DNA from: Bog-473 sp963800725
GTDB taxonomy: Bacteria > Actinomycetota > Acidimicrobiia > Acidimicrobiales > RAAP-2
Assembly: GCA_963800725.1 (NCBI GenBank)
Contig: CAWDCE010000017.1
Location: 620,001 to 684,000, forward strand
Reading direction: 5' to 3'
DNA length: 64,000 bases
Positions 1-10,142 of the stretch are shown here, piece by piece. How positions within the stretch are numbered: the stretch's first letter is position 1; every line of letters starts with the position of its first letter. The translations under genes and the position numbers were made by a program. The notes beneath the pieces were generated by a model that worked only from the letters and a program-made list of their open reading frames with translations, made no database searches and was not told where the DNA came from.

Positions 1-948
1 ACCCGGTCTCGATGGTGGTTGTCGAGGTGACCGGGAACGACTTGGACCCGCCATCGGCGATGACCTGGGAAAACACCGGTGACTGGCTCCCGGCATTGGT
101 CACTTGGACCCAGCTCGGGCCACCGTTGACCACCACCTGGACGGCGTAGCGGGGAGCGTCGACCGCGTAGGTGACGGCGCTCGGACCCGAATTGGGTCGC
201 GACCACCTTGGGGAGCGCCGAATGATGGTGCTTGGCCGGCGTGTTCGTCGTGGTGATCCCCGCCTCCTTCTTGGCCTGGCTCACCAGCGTGGAGGTCTCG
301 TTCTGGGCGGAGTGGATCCACCGGGAGATCTGGTTGTGCATGCTGAGCCCGACCGCCGCTGCCACCACCAGGACCGCGACCAGGCCGACCAACACCTTGA
401 GGTATCGGGGCGCCCCGGGGCGCACCGCTTGGACCTGGCCGGTCTCGAAGATCGGGACTGGTCGGGTGTCGTTGATGGTCAAGGGCCCGACGGACCCCAT
501 GACGCCGGTCACCGTCGAGTCGCTCACCGAGGTGGCATCGGCTCCGAAAGATGAGGAGTAGGCGCCGCTCGGCGCGTGTCCCCCGGCCGGCGCGGCGCTG
601 ACCGAGACCATCGGGACCACCCCGGTGTCCCCGTTCGCGCACGCCAAGATCGGGACTGGGCCACAATTCCAAGAGGGTGAGCACGTAGGCATCGCCCGGC
701 AGGCCCAGCGAGTTCGCGTAGGAGCGCAGGCATCGCAGGGTCTCGACACGGTCCGCCATGCGCGCCACGGTGCCGCTCTCGAGCGCTTCGAGTTCTGAGG
801 ACGCGACGCCGAGCCTGATGGCCGCGTCAGGGAGCGACAACCCGGCCTTGGTCCGGGCGTTCTGTAATGATCGCCCGATTTCTGGGACCGAGTCCGACGT
901 CACCTGAGCTTCACCACCGGTGGGGCTAGCGCCACGGCTGAGCACCAC
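1..948 (-). CDS. RodZ-like cell-shape protein, partial and frameshifted
   Basis: The N-terminal part is a Cro/C1-type helix-turn-helix (IGRSLQNARTKAGLSLPDAA) of the kind found in RodZ/YmfM, which links the MreB cytoskeleton to the membrane. In a second frame follow a low-complexity stretch and one membrane helix (near LVGLVAVLVVAAAVGL). In a third frame comes a DUF4115-like extracellular beta domain (YAVDAPRYAVQVVVNGG) running off the left edge. The two frame changes are near 650 and 185, each explained by one indel. The start is unsure: GTG at 948 or GTG at 903. Signal peptidase I lies upstream on the same strand. The family call rests on the HTH-TM-DUF4115 order and is fairly safe; whether MreB is present is not visible here. 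Confidence 0.75.
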
Positions 949-1042
949 TCACCCCTTCTGTTCGCGACTGATCGAGCGATTGTACCTGGCACGACGCGTT
1001 TGAACGCTGCGCGTGCGGTGGGGTAGGTGTCCCGGTGCTGCC

Positions 1043-1704
1043 TCAGAAGATGTGGAAGGCGGTGACCGGCCACACCCGTACGTCGACCTTGCCCACGATG
1101 AGCGACTTTGAGATCGGTCCCCAGTAACGGCTGTCGCACGATTCGGTCCGGTTGTCGCCCATCATGAAGTAGTGGTTCGCCGGCACGGTGTAGGGCTTGG
1201 TCAGGTTGTAGGTCGTGCCCGGCGGCCCCGGCAACGTCACGCCCTGGACCGACGTGGGGAGCCACGGTTCAGAGAGCTGTTTGCCGTTGATGTACACGTG
1301 GCCGTGGTTGAGCGAGACGGTCTCACCGGGTAGCCCGATCACCCGCTTGACGAGATCGTTGACCTCGGCCCCGCCGCAGTTCTCAGCCGGTGGGCGGCTA
1401 AAGACCACGATGTCACCGCGGTGCACGCCGTGGAGGTGGTAGCTCAGCTTGTTGACCAGGATCCGGTCACCGATCTTGAGCGTCGGTTCCATGGATCCCG
1501 AGGGGATGAAGAAGGTCTGGACCACGAAGATACGCAGCAAGACCGCCACGGCCAGCGCGATGACGACGACGACGAAGATCTCGCGGAGCCAGTGTGGCGA
1601 CTTGGTGGATCCGCCTTTGGGCGCAGCACCTCGCGAATCGGTTCCGGTTTGTGCGGGCGGATTTCGTTCTCGACCACGGCGGGGTCGGTGCGGTCAGGCG
1701 TCAC
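1043..1704 (-). CDS. lepB: Signal peptidase I (one frameshift)
   Basis: Type I signal peptidase, which cleaves signal peptides from exported proteins on the outer face of the membrane. A cytoplasmic tail of about 45 residues precedes one membrane anchor (EIFVVVVVIALAVAVLLRIF). Then come the nucleophile-serine box FIPSGSMEPTL and the general-base lysine box DLVKRVIGLPGE, followed by the MMGDNRTESCDSRYWG box typical of the family. Full length would be about 220 aa. The first ~30 codons are in another frame: a run of three G at 1619-1621 should be four (LRP-KGGS joins cleanly). The GTG start at 1704 gives VTPDRTDPAVV. Confidence 0.93.
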
Positions 1705-1778
1705 GGTAGGGGGCAGGCTACTCGCGCCACTCCGCCATGTTGGGGCACCGAACGCGCTCGGCGTCGATCAGGTTCGGC

Positions 1779-3505
1779 TCATACCCGGGCCGGGATCACC
1801 GACGCCGTGTCGCGTCCGGATCGCAGCAGGGTGCCCGGAACCGCCCCGGTCGAAGCTCCGTCGCGCACGATTTCGGTGCCGTTGACCAGGACCCGGACCA
1901 CCCCTTTGCTGGCGGCGATGAGGCGTGGGGCGTCGCCGGGGAGGTCGTGAACCAGGCGGGCCGGCTCGGACCCGATGGTGGCGGGGTCAAAGACGAACAG
2001 GTCGGCGGCATAGCCCTCGGCCACCAGCCCCCGGTCGCGCAGTCCGAACAAGGCGGCGGGTTGGCCCGTCATCATGTGGACGGCCTTCTCCACGGAAACG
2101 AGCTTGCGGCCCCGCAGGCAGTCCTCCAAGAACGCGGTCGGGTAGTTGGACCCACACATGCGGTCGAGATGGGCTCCGGCATCCGAACCGCCCACCATCG
2201 CCCTCGGGTCGCTCCAGATCTCGGCCCGCATGGTCCAGGTCGTCTCATCGCCGTCGTCGGTGTTCGGCCACAGCACGGTGCGCAGGTCGTCCGCGAGCAC
2301 GATGTCTAAGAGCGTGTCGAAAGCCGGGGTGCCGCGTTCGGCCGCGATGTCGTCGACCACCCGGCCGGCACATCCCTCGTTCTCGGGGGCGTAGGTGTCG
2401 CCAATGATGTAAGTGCCCCAACGGGCCAGGCCCCGGAACACACCGGCTTCTTTGGCGTGGGCCCGCTCGTCGAGCAGGGCACGGGTGGCGGGATCGGCCA
2501 GTTTGGCCTTGCGCTCGTCGAGCGCAAGGCCCATGACCTCGCCCCAGCCCGGGATGAGGAACAGGGCGCAGTGGTTGCGAAAGCTCATGTTCATCGGGAC
2601 CAGCGTCGGCATGGTCAGCGCCACGATCTGCCCACCGGCCTCGGCCGCCGCCGACGACGCCGCGAGCTGGTGTTCGATCCGATCGGCCGAGCGGGCGTCG
2701 ACCGTCAGGACGTTCCAGTTGAGGGGGCGTTGCGCCGTGGTGCTCATGGCCGTCATGAGGTCGACCTCTTCGGGGCTGAAGGAGTCCAAGCAGCCGTTGG
2801 TGATGTATTCGAGCGTGGTGCCCTCGTGGGCCGCCACCTCCTCGCAGAAGGCCAGCATCTCGCGGCGGTCGGCTTGGCGCGAACTGATGGGCAGGTTGTC
2901 GCCGTCGGAGTGGGTTCTCGACTGCGACGAGGAGAACCCGAGTCCCCCGCGGCCAACGACTCGGCCAAGAGCGCACGCATGGCGGCGATCTCGTCGTCGG
3001 TGGCCACCTCTTGACCGCGCTCGGCCCCCATCACCTTGCGCCGGATGGCGCAGTGCCCCACCAAGAAGCCGGCATTGACCCCGAGGTTGCCCTCGAGGGC
3101 GGAGAGGTACTCGGCGAAGCTCGACCAGGTCCACGGGACGCCGTGTTCGAGCGCGGGGAGGGGCATGCCCTCGACCTTGGCCATCATGCGGCGGATGTAG
3201 TCGGCGTCTTCGGGGTTGATGGGGGCGAGAGTGAAGCCGCAGTTGCCGCCGATGACCGTCGTGACCCCGTGGAGGTTCGACGGCGAGGCCGTCGGGTCCC
3301 AGAACAGTTGGGCGTCGTAGTGGGTGTGCGGATCCACCACCCCGGGCATCACGATGAGCCCCGTTGCGTCCAGTTCGACCTCGCCCGCCTCGTCGATCTC
3401 GCCCACGGCCACGATGCGCCCATTGCGCACACCGACGTCGGCCTGGCGCGCCGGGCCACCGGTGCCGTCGATGACCGAGCCGGATCGGATCACGTAGTCG
3501 AGCAT
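1779..3505 (-). CDS. N-acyl-D-amino-acid deacylase / D-aminoacylase family amidohydrolase (one frameshift)
   Basis: Amidohydrolase-superfamily enzyme of the D-aminoacylase type (about 575 aa when joined), expected to hydrolyse N-acyl-D-amino acids or a related cyclic amide with a metal ion. The N-terminal beta-sandwich begins LDYVIRSGSVIDGTG. The metal-binding strand MPGVVDPHTHYDAQ follows, and the C-terminal part contains VGGSDAGAHLDRMCG and the closing sandwich (VLVNGTEIVRDG). The break is at 2944-2948, where five C should be six, restoring AAGGLGFSSSQSRTHSDGD. Substrate cannot be told from sequence; in actinobacteria these are often near CoA ligases, as here. Confidence 0.88.
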
Positions 3506-3548
3506 GGAACCTCCGTCGAATGAGTAGCGTGCGGTCTCGTCAAGGAAT

Positions 3549-3563
3549 CTGACGCGGCGTCAG
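3549..3563. promoter_or_regulatory. Palindrome CTGACG-CGG-CGTCAG upstream of the D-aminoacylase
   Basis: A perfect 6-bp inverted repeat with a 3-bp centre lies 44 bases upstream of the D-aminoacylase start, in a 285-base divergent gap shared with the dCTP deaminase gene. It has the size of a TetR- or GntR-type operator. No regulator gene is adjacent, so the binding protein is unknown. Confidence 0.35.
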
Positions 3564-3790
3564 TTTAGGGGGCACGACCGCGGGGGTCCGCTGGCCCCGC
3601 CCCTGCCGCCCGCCACGCTCCTGTGGATAACTGTTCGGTGCCTGGGCAACAGTGGTGTCAACGGCGTATGTCCCCAAGTAATCCACAGACCAAACGATGG
3701 TTGGGCTCGTTTTCGGCTTTCGCCCGGTCATCCCATGTGTTTCACTCCATCCATGCCCCAATGCGCCGGCCGTCGTGAGCGAGCCCAGTC

Positions 3791-4930
3791 ATGGTCCTGA
3801 GCCTGCATTCGAGCGCCGAAGGCGTGCTCCCGGGCCACCTGCTCGAGCGGGCCATACGGGCGGGGTACATCGATGCGGGTCGGTTCAACATCCCGGACAC
3901 CAATGTGCAGCCGGCCAGCCTGGACCTGCGCCTCGGCGAGCGGGCGCTGCGCATCCGCTGCAGCTTCTTGCCCGGGGCCGACACGGTCGAGGACAAGCTC
4001 AAGGACTACATCCTCGACGAGATCGACCTCCGTGGCGACGGCGCCATGCTCGAGGCCCGCTGCCCCTACCTGATCGAGTTGAAGGAGCGCCTCGACCTTC
4101 CCGGGGGATTGCGCGGCAAGGCGAATCCGAAGAGCTCGACCGGCCGCATCGACGTGTTCACCCGGGTCATCACCGACCACAGTGAGCGTTTCGACGAGAT
4201 CGCCCCGGGCTACAGCGGCCCCTTGTATCTCGAAGTGGTGCCGCTCTCGTTCGCGGTACGGGTCCGCGAAGACCTCACCCTCAACCAGCTGCGCCTCTCG
4301 ATCGGTCGCCCGTGGCTGAGCGACGACGAGGTGCGGGCGGCCCACCAGGCCCAGCCGATTCTCTTTCGCGACGGGGCACCGGTGCCGAGCGACAAACTCG
4401 TTCTCTCCGACGGTCTCTTCCTCGGACTCGACCTGCACGGTGACGAGCGGGGCCGGGTCGGCCACAGCACACGCGACAGCGCACCCCTGCTCGATCTCAC
4501 CACGAGTGGCGAAGTGGACCCCGCACCATTTTGGGACCCGGTCTACCGCGAGGCGGGTGACCGGTTGGTGCTCTCGCCCAAGCGCTTCTATCTCCTCATG
4601 TCGCGCGAAGCGGTGAGCATTCCCCCCAACTTCGCGGCCGAGATGACGGCCTATGACCCAACGAGCGGGGAGTTGCGCACGCACTACGCCGGGTTCTTCG
4701 ATCCAGGATTCGGCTATGACCCCAACCAGCGGTTCAAGGGATCGAGAGCCGCCCTCGAGGTGCGCGCCCACGACGTCCCCTTCATGGTCGAGAACGGTCA
4801 AGCCGTGTGCAAACTCACGTTCGAGCGCATGCTCGAAGAGCCCCAGTCCCTCTACGGCGCGGACATCGGCTCTTCGTACCAACAACAAGAAGAGACCCTC
4901 AGTCGCTACTTCAGGCGCACGCCCATCTGA
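3791..4930 (+). CDS. Double-domain 2'-deoxycytidine 5'-triphosphate deaminase (DCD family)
   Basis: A 379-residue protein, twice the length of a classical Dcd (about 190 aa), matching the long dCTP-deaminase family with an N- and a C-terminal dUTPase-like fold. The first half contains VQPASLDLRLGERALRIRC and the nucleotide-site segment RGKANPKSSTGRIDVFTRVI. The second half repeats the fold (LSPKRFYLLMSREAVSIPP, then TAYDPTSGELRTHYAGFFDPGF). Known members deaminate dCTP to dUTP for dTMP synthesis. The ATG at 3791 is favoured because N-terminal homology begins immediately. An aldo/keto reductase follows on the same strand. Confidence 0.85.
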   Translation: MVLSLHSSAEGVLPGHLLERAIRAGYIDAGRFNIPDTNVQPASLDLRLGERALRIRCSFLPGADTVEDKLKDYILDEIDLRGDGAMLEARCPYLIELKERLDLPGGLRGKANPKSSTGRIDVFTRVITDHSERFDEIAPGYSGPLYLEVVPLSFAVRVREDLTLNQLRLSIGRPWLSDDEVRAAHQAQPILFRDGAPVPSDKLVLSDGLFLGLDLHGDERGRVGHSTRDSAPLLDLTTSGEVDPAPFWDPVYREAGDRLVLSPKRFYLLMSREAVSIPPNFAAEMTAYDPTSGELRTHYAGFFDPGFGYDPNQRFKGSRAALEVRAHDVPFMVENGQAVCKLTFERMLEEPQSLYGADIGSSYQQQEETLSRYFRRTPI

Positions 4931-5010
4931 GGACGCTGCCTCGGCCGCCGGTGCGAGTGGTCGGGCACGACTCCAACAGCGAACACTCAAGACAAGAGAG
5001 CGAGCACACC

Positions 5011-5991
5011 ATGCAATACGCCAACTTGGGACGATCGGGCCTTCGGGTCTCGCGGGTCTGTTTGGGCATGATGGGATTCGGCAACGACAGCGACCGGGCC
5101 TGGGTGATCGACGAGGCCGCGGCGGAGCCCATCATTGAGGCCGCCGTCGAAGGCGGCGTGACCTTCTTCGACACGGCGGATACCTATTCGGCCGGGGCCA
5201 GTGAGGTGGCGACGGGGCGCCTCGTGCCCAAATTCTTGAGCAGAGACGAGGCGGTCATCGCCACCAAGGTCTTCATGCCAATGACGCCGGGCGAGAACGG
5301 CGGGGGACTGTCGAGAAAGCACATCCATTCCGCCATCGACGCCTCGTTGCGCCGGCTCGACATGGACTACGTCGACCTCTATCAGATCCACCGTTGGGAT
5401 CCGAGGACACCGATTGAAGAGACCATGGGGGCACTGCACGAAGTCGTCCAGGCGGGCAAGGCCCGCTACATCGGCGCGTCGAGCATGTTCAGTTGGCAGT
5501 TCGCCAAGGCCCAGTACACGGCGGAGAAGCACGGGTGGACCCCGTTCGTCTCCATGCAGAACCACTACAACTTGATCTACCGCGAGGAAGAGCGCGAGAT
5601 GATCCCGCTGTGCCTCGACCAAGGGGTCGGGGTCATCCCGTGGAGCCCGTTGGCGCGCGGCGTGCTCGCCGGGACCCGTACCCGCAGTGGTGAGCGTCTG
5701 ACGACGCGTTCGAGCACCGACCCGTTCACCGACTATCTCTATGAGCAACCGACCGACTTCGACGTGCAAGAGCGGGTGAGCGAGGTGGCCGAAGAACGCG
5801 GCGTCCCGAGTGCGCAAGTGGCCTTGGCCTGGCTCTTGGGCAAGCCCGGTGTGACGGCTCCCATTGTTGGGTCGACCAAGTTGTCGCATCTCCAAGACGC
5901 CCTGGCCGCAGAAGCGCTGACGCTCAGTGCCGATGAGGTGGCCCGCCTCGAAGCGCCCTACGTGGCCCACCCGGTGCTCGGTCACTTCTAA
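5011..5991 (+). CDS. Aldo/keto reductase
   Basis: A (beta/alpha)8 NADPH-dependent oxidoreductase, 326 aa, of the AKR11/YajO-like type that reduces aldehydes and ketones in the cytoplasm. The catalytic tetrad is visible: Asp and Tyr in FFDTADTYSAG, Lys in VIATKVFMP, His in LYQIHRWDPR. The cofactor segments PWSPLARGVL and PIVGSTKLSHL near the C-terminus are typical. An in-frame reading extends upstream, but homology starts at ATG 5011 (MQYANLGRSGL). It sits 80 bases after the dCTP deaminase; a shared transcript is possible but no functional link is known. Confidence 0.92.
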   Translation: MQYANLGRSGLRVSRVCLGMMGFGNDSDRAWVIDEAAAEPIIEAAVEGGVTFFDTADTYSAGASEVATGRLVPKFLSRDEAVIATKVFMPMTPGENGGGLSRKHIHSAIDASLRRLDMDYVDLYQIHRWDPRTPIEETMGALHEVVQAGKARYIGASSMFSWQFAKAQYTAEKHGWTPFVSMQNHYNLIYREEEREMIPLCLDQGVGVIPWSPLARGVLAGTRTRSGERLTTRSSTDPFTDYLYEQPTDFDVQERVSEVAEERGVPSAQVALAWLLGKPGVTAPIVGSTKLSHLQDALAAEALTLSADEVARLEAPYVAHPVLGHF

Positions 5992-6073
5992 CGAAGCGAC
6001 ACCGCGGCACGCCGTGGACGCCCACTAGGGTCCAAGAGCGCGACGGCGTCCAATCTCAAGTGCAGGGGGTCTC

Positions 6074-7621
6074 ATGCGGGTCGAACTGACGGTGGGGGAC
6101 TTCTTGGAGCGAGCGGTCCTGGTCCACGGGTCGCGCCTGGCCGTGGTCGACGAGCCCGACGCGGTCGGTTCGCTCGGTGAAGTCACCTACGCCGAACTCG
6201 GGGCCCGCGCCCGAGGGATGGCGCTGGCCTTGGAACGCCTCGGCGTTGCCCACGGTGCACGTGTGGCCATCGTCAGTCCCAATTCGGCCAGGTTCTTGAT
6301 CTCGTACTACGGGGTCAGTGCCTTCGGCCGCGTCCTGGTGCCGATCAATTTCCGTCTCTCGAGCGAGGAGATCGCCTTCATCGTCGAGCACTCAGGCGCG
6401 TCGGTGCTCCTCTACGACCCCGACGTGACCGACGTGGTGGCCCCGATCGATGTGGCGCACCGTTTCGCGCTCGACGGGGTCGATGACGCCGAGCTGTTCG
6501 CTCCCGCCCCCGCGGGGGCCGAACCCCAAAGGTGGGAGCCGAGCGAGGATGCCACGGCGTCGATCAACTACACCTCGGGGACGACGGCGCGACCCAAAGG
6601 GGTGCGCCTGACCCATCGCAACTGTTGGATCAACGCGGCGACGTTCGGTTGGCACACCGCTGTGGGTGACCGCGATGTGCTGTTGCACACCCTGCCGATG
6701 TTCCACTGCAACGGATGGGGCATGCCCTACGCCGTGACCGGGATGGCCGGGCGCCACATCGTGCTGCGCAAAGTTGACGGTGAGGAGATCCTCGCCCGCA
6801 TCGAGCGCCACGGGGTGACATTGCTCTGTGGCGCCCCGGCCGTCGTGGCCGCGGTCCTTGACGCCGCAAGCGCCCGGCGAGAGGCCCGAACATCGATTCC
6901 CGGGCGCGGCACCGTGCGCATCGTCGTCGCCGGGGCGCCGCCGCCGTCCAAGACCATCGAGCGGGTCGAACGCGAGCTCGGGTGGGAGTTCATCCAGATC
7001 TACGGCCTGACCGAAACCGCGCCGTTGCTGACCATCAACCGCGCCCCGGCTGAATGGGACGACGCCGACCCGACGCAGCGGGCGCATTGGCTGGCCCGCG
7101 CCGGCGTTCCCGCCATTGGGGTGCAGATCGCGCTCGACCACGACGGCGAGGTGCTGGCCCGGGCCAACCACGTCTTCGCCGGGTACTGGGAACAACCAGA
7201 AGCGACCGACAAGGCACTCGCGGGTGGCTGGTTCCACACCGGCGACGGGGGCTATCTCGACGGTGCCCATCTGGTGATTGCCGACCGCAAGAAGGACGTG
7301 ATCATCACCGGGGGCGAGAACGTGTCATCGATCGAGGTGGAGGATTGCCTCTACCAGCACCCCGATGTGGCCGAGGTGGCGGTGATCGGGGTCCCGAGCG
7401 AGAAGTGGGGCGAGACGATCAAGGCGCTGGTGGTGCTGCGTCCCGACGCCACCGTCAGCGAGACCGAACTCATCGAGCACTGCCGCCGGCACATGGCGCA
7501 TTTCAAGGCACCGACCAGCGTCGAGTTCAGAGAGGTCCTCGAGCGTACGGCGACCGGCAAATTGCAGAAGTACAAACTCCGCCAGCCGTTTTGGAGCGGG
7601 CAGCACCGTGGGGTGCATTGA
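6074..7621 (+). CDS. AMP-dependent acyl-CoA ligase (fatty-acyl-CoA synthetase family)
   Basis: ANL-superfamily ligase of 515 aa that activates a carboxylic acid to an acyl-adenylate and then an acyl-CoA. Seen are the P-loop-like motif SINYTSGTTARPKGV, the adenylate motif QIYGLTETAP, the hinge GWFHTGDGGYLDG and the catalytic-lysine end motif RTATGKLQKYKLR. A purine-rich RBS (CAGGGGG) sits 8 bases before ATG 6074. Chain-length specificity cannot be assigned. It converges on the next gene with only 12 bases between stop codons. Confidence 0.93.
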   Translation: MRVELTVGDFLERAVLVHGSRLAVVDEPDAVGSLGEVTYAELGARARGMALALERLGVAHGARVAIVSPNSARFLISYYGVSAFGRVLVPINFRLSSEEIAFIVEHSGASVLLYDPDVTDVVAPIDVAHRFALDGVDDAELFAPAPAGAEPQRWEPSEDATASINYTSGTTARPKGVRLTHRNCWINAATFGWHTAVGDRDVLLHTLPMFHCNGWGMPYAVTGMAGRHIVLRKVDGEEILARIERHGVTLLCGAPAVVAAVLDAASARREARTSIPGRGTVRIVVAGAPPPSKTIERVERELGWEFIQIYGLTETAPLLTINRAPAEWDDADPTQRAHWLARAGVPAIGVQIALDHDGEVLARANHVFAGYWEQPEATDKALAGGWFHTGDGGYLDGAHLVIADRKKDVIITGGENVSSIEVEDCLYQHPDVAEVAVIGVPSEKWGETIKALVVLRPDATVSETELIEHCRRHMAHFKAPTSVEFREVLERTATGKLQKYKLRQPFWSGQHRGVH

Positions 7622-7633
7622 CCGCAGCGGTAC

Positions 7634-8932
7634 TTAGCCCGACTTCTTCGTCTTGGTGGTCGCCTTGGTCGTCGTGGTCGTGCCCGCAGCCTTGGCGGAC
7701 TGCGGTTGGGCCGACATCGTGAAGAAATCGCGGGCCCAGTACGCCTCGAAGTACCGTGCCGGCGTCCCGACCATTGTCGGGAGCAGGTCGGTCCCGTTGG
7801 CGCCACTGGCCTCGGTCTCGGGCGGTGGCGGCGCGTAGGTGGCGAGGTTGACCCAGTCGGTGTTGATATCGAGCTCCATGCCCCGCACCGCGCCGGCGTC
7901 GACCAAGAGATTGGCCAAACTGGTGATGTTGAGGGCCGGACCACCGACGTAGACCAAGGCGCCGTCGGCGGTGACCCCGACGCCCGAACGCCACACGTAG
8001 ACCTGGTTCCCGAGAGTCGCCCCCCATTGGGTGGTGTCGCTGGCGTTGAGACCGGGAACCGGCGCGCCGTTGTCAACCAGCAGATCGAGGTTCTGGCGCA
8101 CCGAAACGACATTGGGGGTCATGGTGGCGTCTCGACCCCAGTCGGCGACGGTGGCCGAGCCGTTGTTGTAGATCACGAAGGACGCGGCACCGTTGCGCAG
8201 TGGGAAGACGGTCTTCGCGTCGGTGTAGTACCCGCCGTTGGCGTTGGTCATCAAAAAGCCGGCGTTGAACGCGGCCACCAAGGTGTTGGCTGCGGCCGGT
8301 TGCACCGGCGCCGTCAAGGTGTAGGGGCCGCCGCCGGGGATCTGGCTGCCCGAGTACAGGTCGGCCCGCAACAGCTTGGTGTCCATCCATGCCACCCCGA
8401 CCACCTCGCTTGTATGCACGCTGTCGGGGCGCATACGGGTCTCGTAGACCGCGGGGATGCCCCCGACGAGGCGGCCGGCCGGCGACCACTGGCCTTCTCC
8501 GGCGATGGCGGGACTGGCGAGGGGGGTGAGGGGTGGGGGCGGGGGGAGGTGGGCCGGCGCGCTCGGTGCGGGCACCGTCGACGTCGTGCGCGCCGCGGTG
8601 ATCAAGCCCTTTTGGGGCTTGCCCCCCACCTTGGGTTGATGGTGGGTGTAGTACTCGTTCTCGATCCAATTGGCGATGCTCGAGCCGCCGTGCTCGCGCG
8701 TCCACTCGGCGAAACGGGTGGTGACCGAGCTCCCGTTGGCGGGGTTCATGAGCGATCCGGCGAGCGAGATCCCCATGATCGCGATGAAGACGAGGCAGCC
8801 GACCAGGACGACGGCCACGATGCGGCGCCGAATGTACGTGGCGCGTTCGGGCTTGGCGACCTGGGGGGCGGCATGGCGGGCCCGCCGTGGTTCACGCGGC
8901 GTCAGTGAACCTGTTCCATCTTGGCGATCCAC
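7634..8932 (-). CDS. Membrane-anchored phosphodiester glycosidase family protein (DUF2233/NAGPA-like)
   Basis: Protein of 432 aa with a cytoplasmic arginine-rich N-terminus, one membrane helix (IVAVVLVGCLVFIAIMGISL), a Pro-rich linker and an extracellular domain of the NAGPA/DUF2233 phosphodiester glycosidase family. Hallmarks are NAGFLMTNANGGYYTD, a GATLGNQVYVWRSGVGV strand and the acidic ELDINTDWVN segment. The C-terminal tail is rich in Thr and Lys. Family members hydrolyse glycosidic phosphodiesters in cell-wall polymers or glycolipids; the substrate here is unknown. Export fits the neighbouring cell-envelope genes (DPPR-synthase-like and GAP proteins). Confidence 0.8.
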   Translation of the reverse strand: MDRQDGTGSLTPREPRRARHAAPQVAKPERATYIRRRIVAVVLVGCLVFIAIMGISLAGSLMNPANGSSVTTRFAEWTREHGGSSIANWIENEYYTHHQPKVGGKPQKGLITAARTTSTVPAPSAPAHLPPPPPLTPLASPAIAGEGQWSPAGRLVGGIPAVYETRMRPDSVHTSEVVGVAWMDTKLLRADLYSGSQIPGGGPYTLTAPVQPAAANTLVAAFNAGFLMTNANGGYYTDAKTVFPLRNGAASFVIYNNGSATVADWGRDATMTPNVVSVRQNLDLLVDNGAPVPGLNASDTTQWGATLGNQVYVWRSGVGVTADGALVYVGGPALNITSLANLLVDAGAVRGMELDINTDWVNLATYAPPPPETEASGANGTDLLPTMVGTPARYFEAYWARDFFTMSAQPQSAKAAGTTTTTKATTKTKKSG

Positions 8933-9112
8933 GGGGTGATCAGTTCTTGGGCGGCGTCATAAGGGCGGTGTGTAGGGCTTGGCGGGGGCGCGGCCGCTCA
9001 CGGGACTCCCGGAGAATTCCGCACCGCAGCAATACTAGAAGTGCCGCGTGACGAGAAGATGACAGGGGGCAATGGCCGTGTCGAGGTGCGATCATGCTCG
9101 GTGACCCACCTC

Positions 9113-10063
9113 TCAGCCGTAGATGCCGGCGAGGAACAGGCCCACCCAGGCGAGGCCGAGGACCTGGAGGATCCGGTCCCGCAGCACCAGGTCCTCGGGG
9201 GCTCCGCCCTCGCCCTTATCCAAGAGGCGCAGCACATGGAGGATGCCGAGGGAGACCGGGATGACGGTGAGCTGGATCCAGATGGTGTCGTGGCGGATGG
9301 AGCGGGCCAGTCCCTCGCTCCCGAAGGCCCACAGGCAATAGGCCGTCACCGTCACCGCCGCGGTCAGGGTGAGGGCCGACTGGAGGAACGAGGTGGTGTA
9401 GTCACCGAGCGCCTGGCGGTGCGACTCGGAGTCCTCGCCCAAGACCTTGAGCTCGGCGAAGCGCTTGCCGGCGGCCACGAAGAGGGCACCGAAGCTGGTG
9501 ACGGCCAAGAACCACGTCGAGATGGTCACGCCGGTCGCCACCCCACCGGCCAGCGCCCGCAACACAAACCCAGAGGCCACAAACCCGAGCTCGATGACCG
9601 GGACCCGCTTGAACCACAGCGTGTAGGCGGCACTGACCACGGCATAGAGGCCCATGATCAGGGCCAGCTTGCCCCCGGCCAGGGCATAGGCGGCCCCGAT
9701 GGAACCGAGGCCGAGCACCACCCCGAGGGCGACGGCGACGGGAACTGCGACCGCACCAGAGGCAATGGGGCGGTGGCGTTTGGTCGGGTGGATCCGGTCG
9801 GAATCCACATCCATCGAATCGTTGAACAGATAGGTCGACGAGGCCCCGGCGCAAAAGATCCCGAATGCAGCTATGGAGCGCCAGATGGCGGTGCGCGAAT
9901 CGAAGGCCCCGGCCGCGGCGGGGGCCACGAAGACCAGGGCGTTCTTGGTCCACTGTCTCGGGCGCAGCGCCCGGACCAGGGCGATCAGCATGCGGTCGCC
10001 CATCGGCGCCACAGAGTCCCGGCGGTCGATCGATGTCGCAGGGATCTCGGGACGGGCCGCCAT
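9113..10063 (-). CDS. Decaprenyl-phosphate phosphoribosyltransferase-like UbiA prenyltransferase
   Basis: A polytopic UbiA-superfamily protein of 316 aa. ALRPRQWTKNALVFVAP and the first aspartate motif (LFNDSMDVDSDRIHPTK) match decaprenylphosphoryl-5-phosphoribose synthase (Rv3806c type). The second conserved part (GKRFAELKVLGEDSESHRQ) fits the same subgroup. In mycobacteria that enzyme transfers phosphoribose from PRPP to decaprenyl phosphate for arabinan synthesis. Eight or nine membrane helices are apparent. Assignment to the subgroup is strong; that this host makes arabinan is inference. Start could also be ATG at Met21 (MGDRMLIALVRALRP). Confidence 0.85.
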   Translation of the reverse strand: MAARPEIPATSIDRRDSVAPMGDRMLIALVRALRPRQWTKNALVFVAPAAAGAFDSRTAIWRSIAAFGIFCAGASSTYLFNDSMDVDSDRIHPTKRHRPIASGAVAVPVAVALGVVLGLGSIGAAYALAGGKLALIMGLYAVVSAAYTLWFKRVPVIELGFVASGFVLRALAGGVATGVTISTWFLAVTSFGALFVAAGKRFAELKVLGEDSESHRQALGDYTTSFLQSALTLTAAVTVTAYCLWAFGSEGLARSIRHDTIWIQLTVIPVSLGILHVLRLLDKGEGGAPEDLVLRDRILQVLGLAWVGLFLAGIYG

Positions 10064-10142
10064 CCCCCCTTTTCGCCCACGGCGCCCCAGCGTACTCGGG
10101 GCACCCGGCGCCTTTGGTGAGGGTGGGGCCCGGGTGTCTTGG

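Noticed and set aside
3728..4990. A 420-codon reading antisense to the dCTP deaminase
   Set aside because: Same reason: shadow of a conserved gene in GC-rich DNA.
6024..6036. TAGGGTCC-containing sequence before the acyl-CoA ligase as a DosR-like box
   Set aside because: Only one half-site is present and there is no second GTCC at the right spacing.
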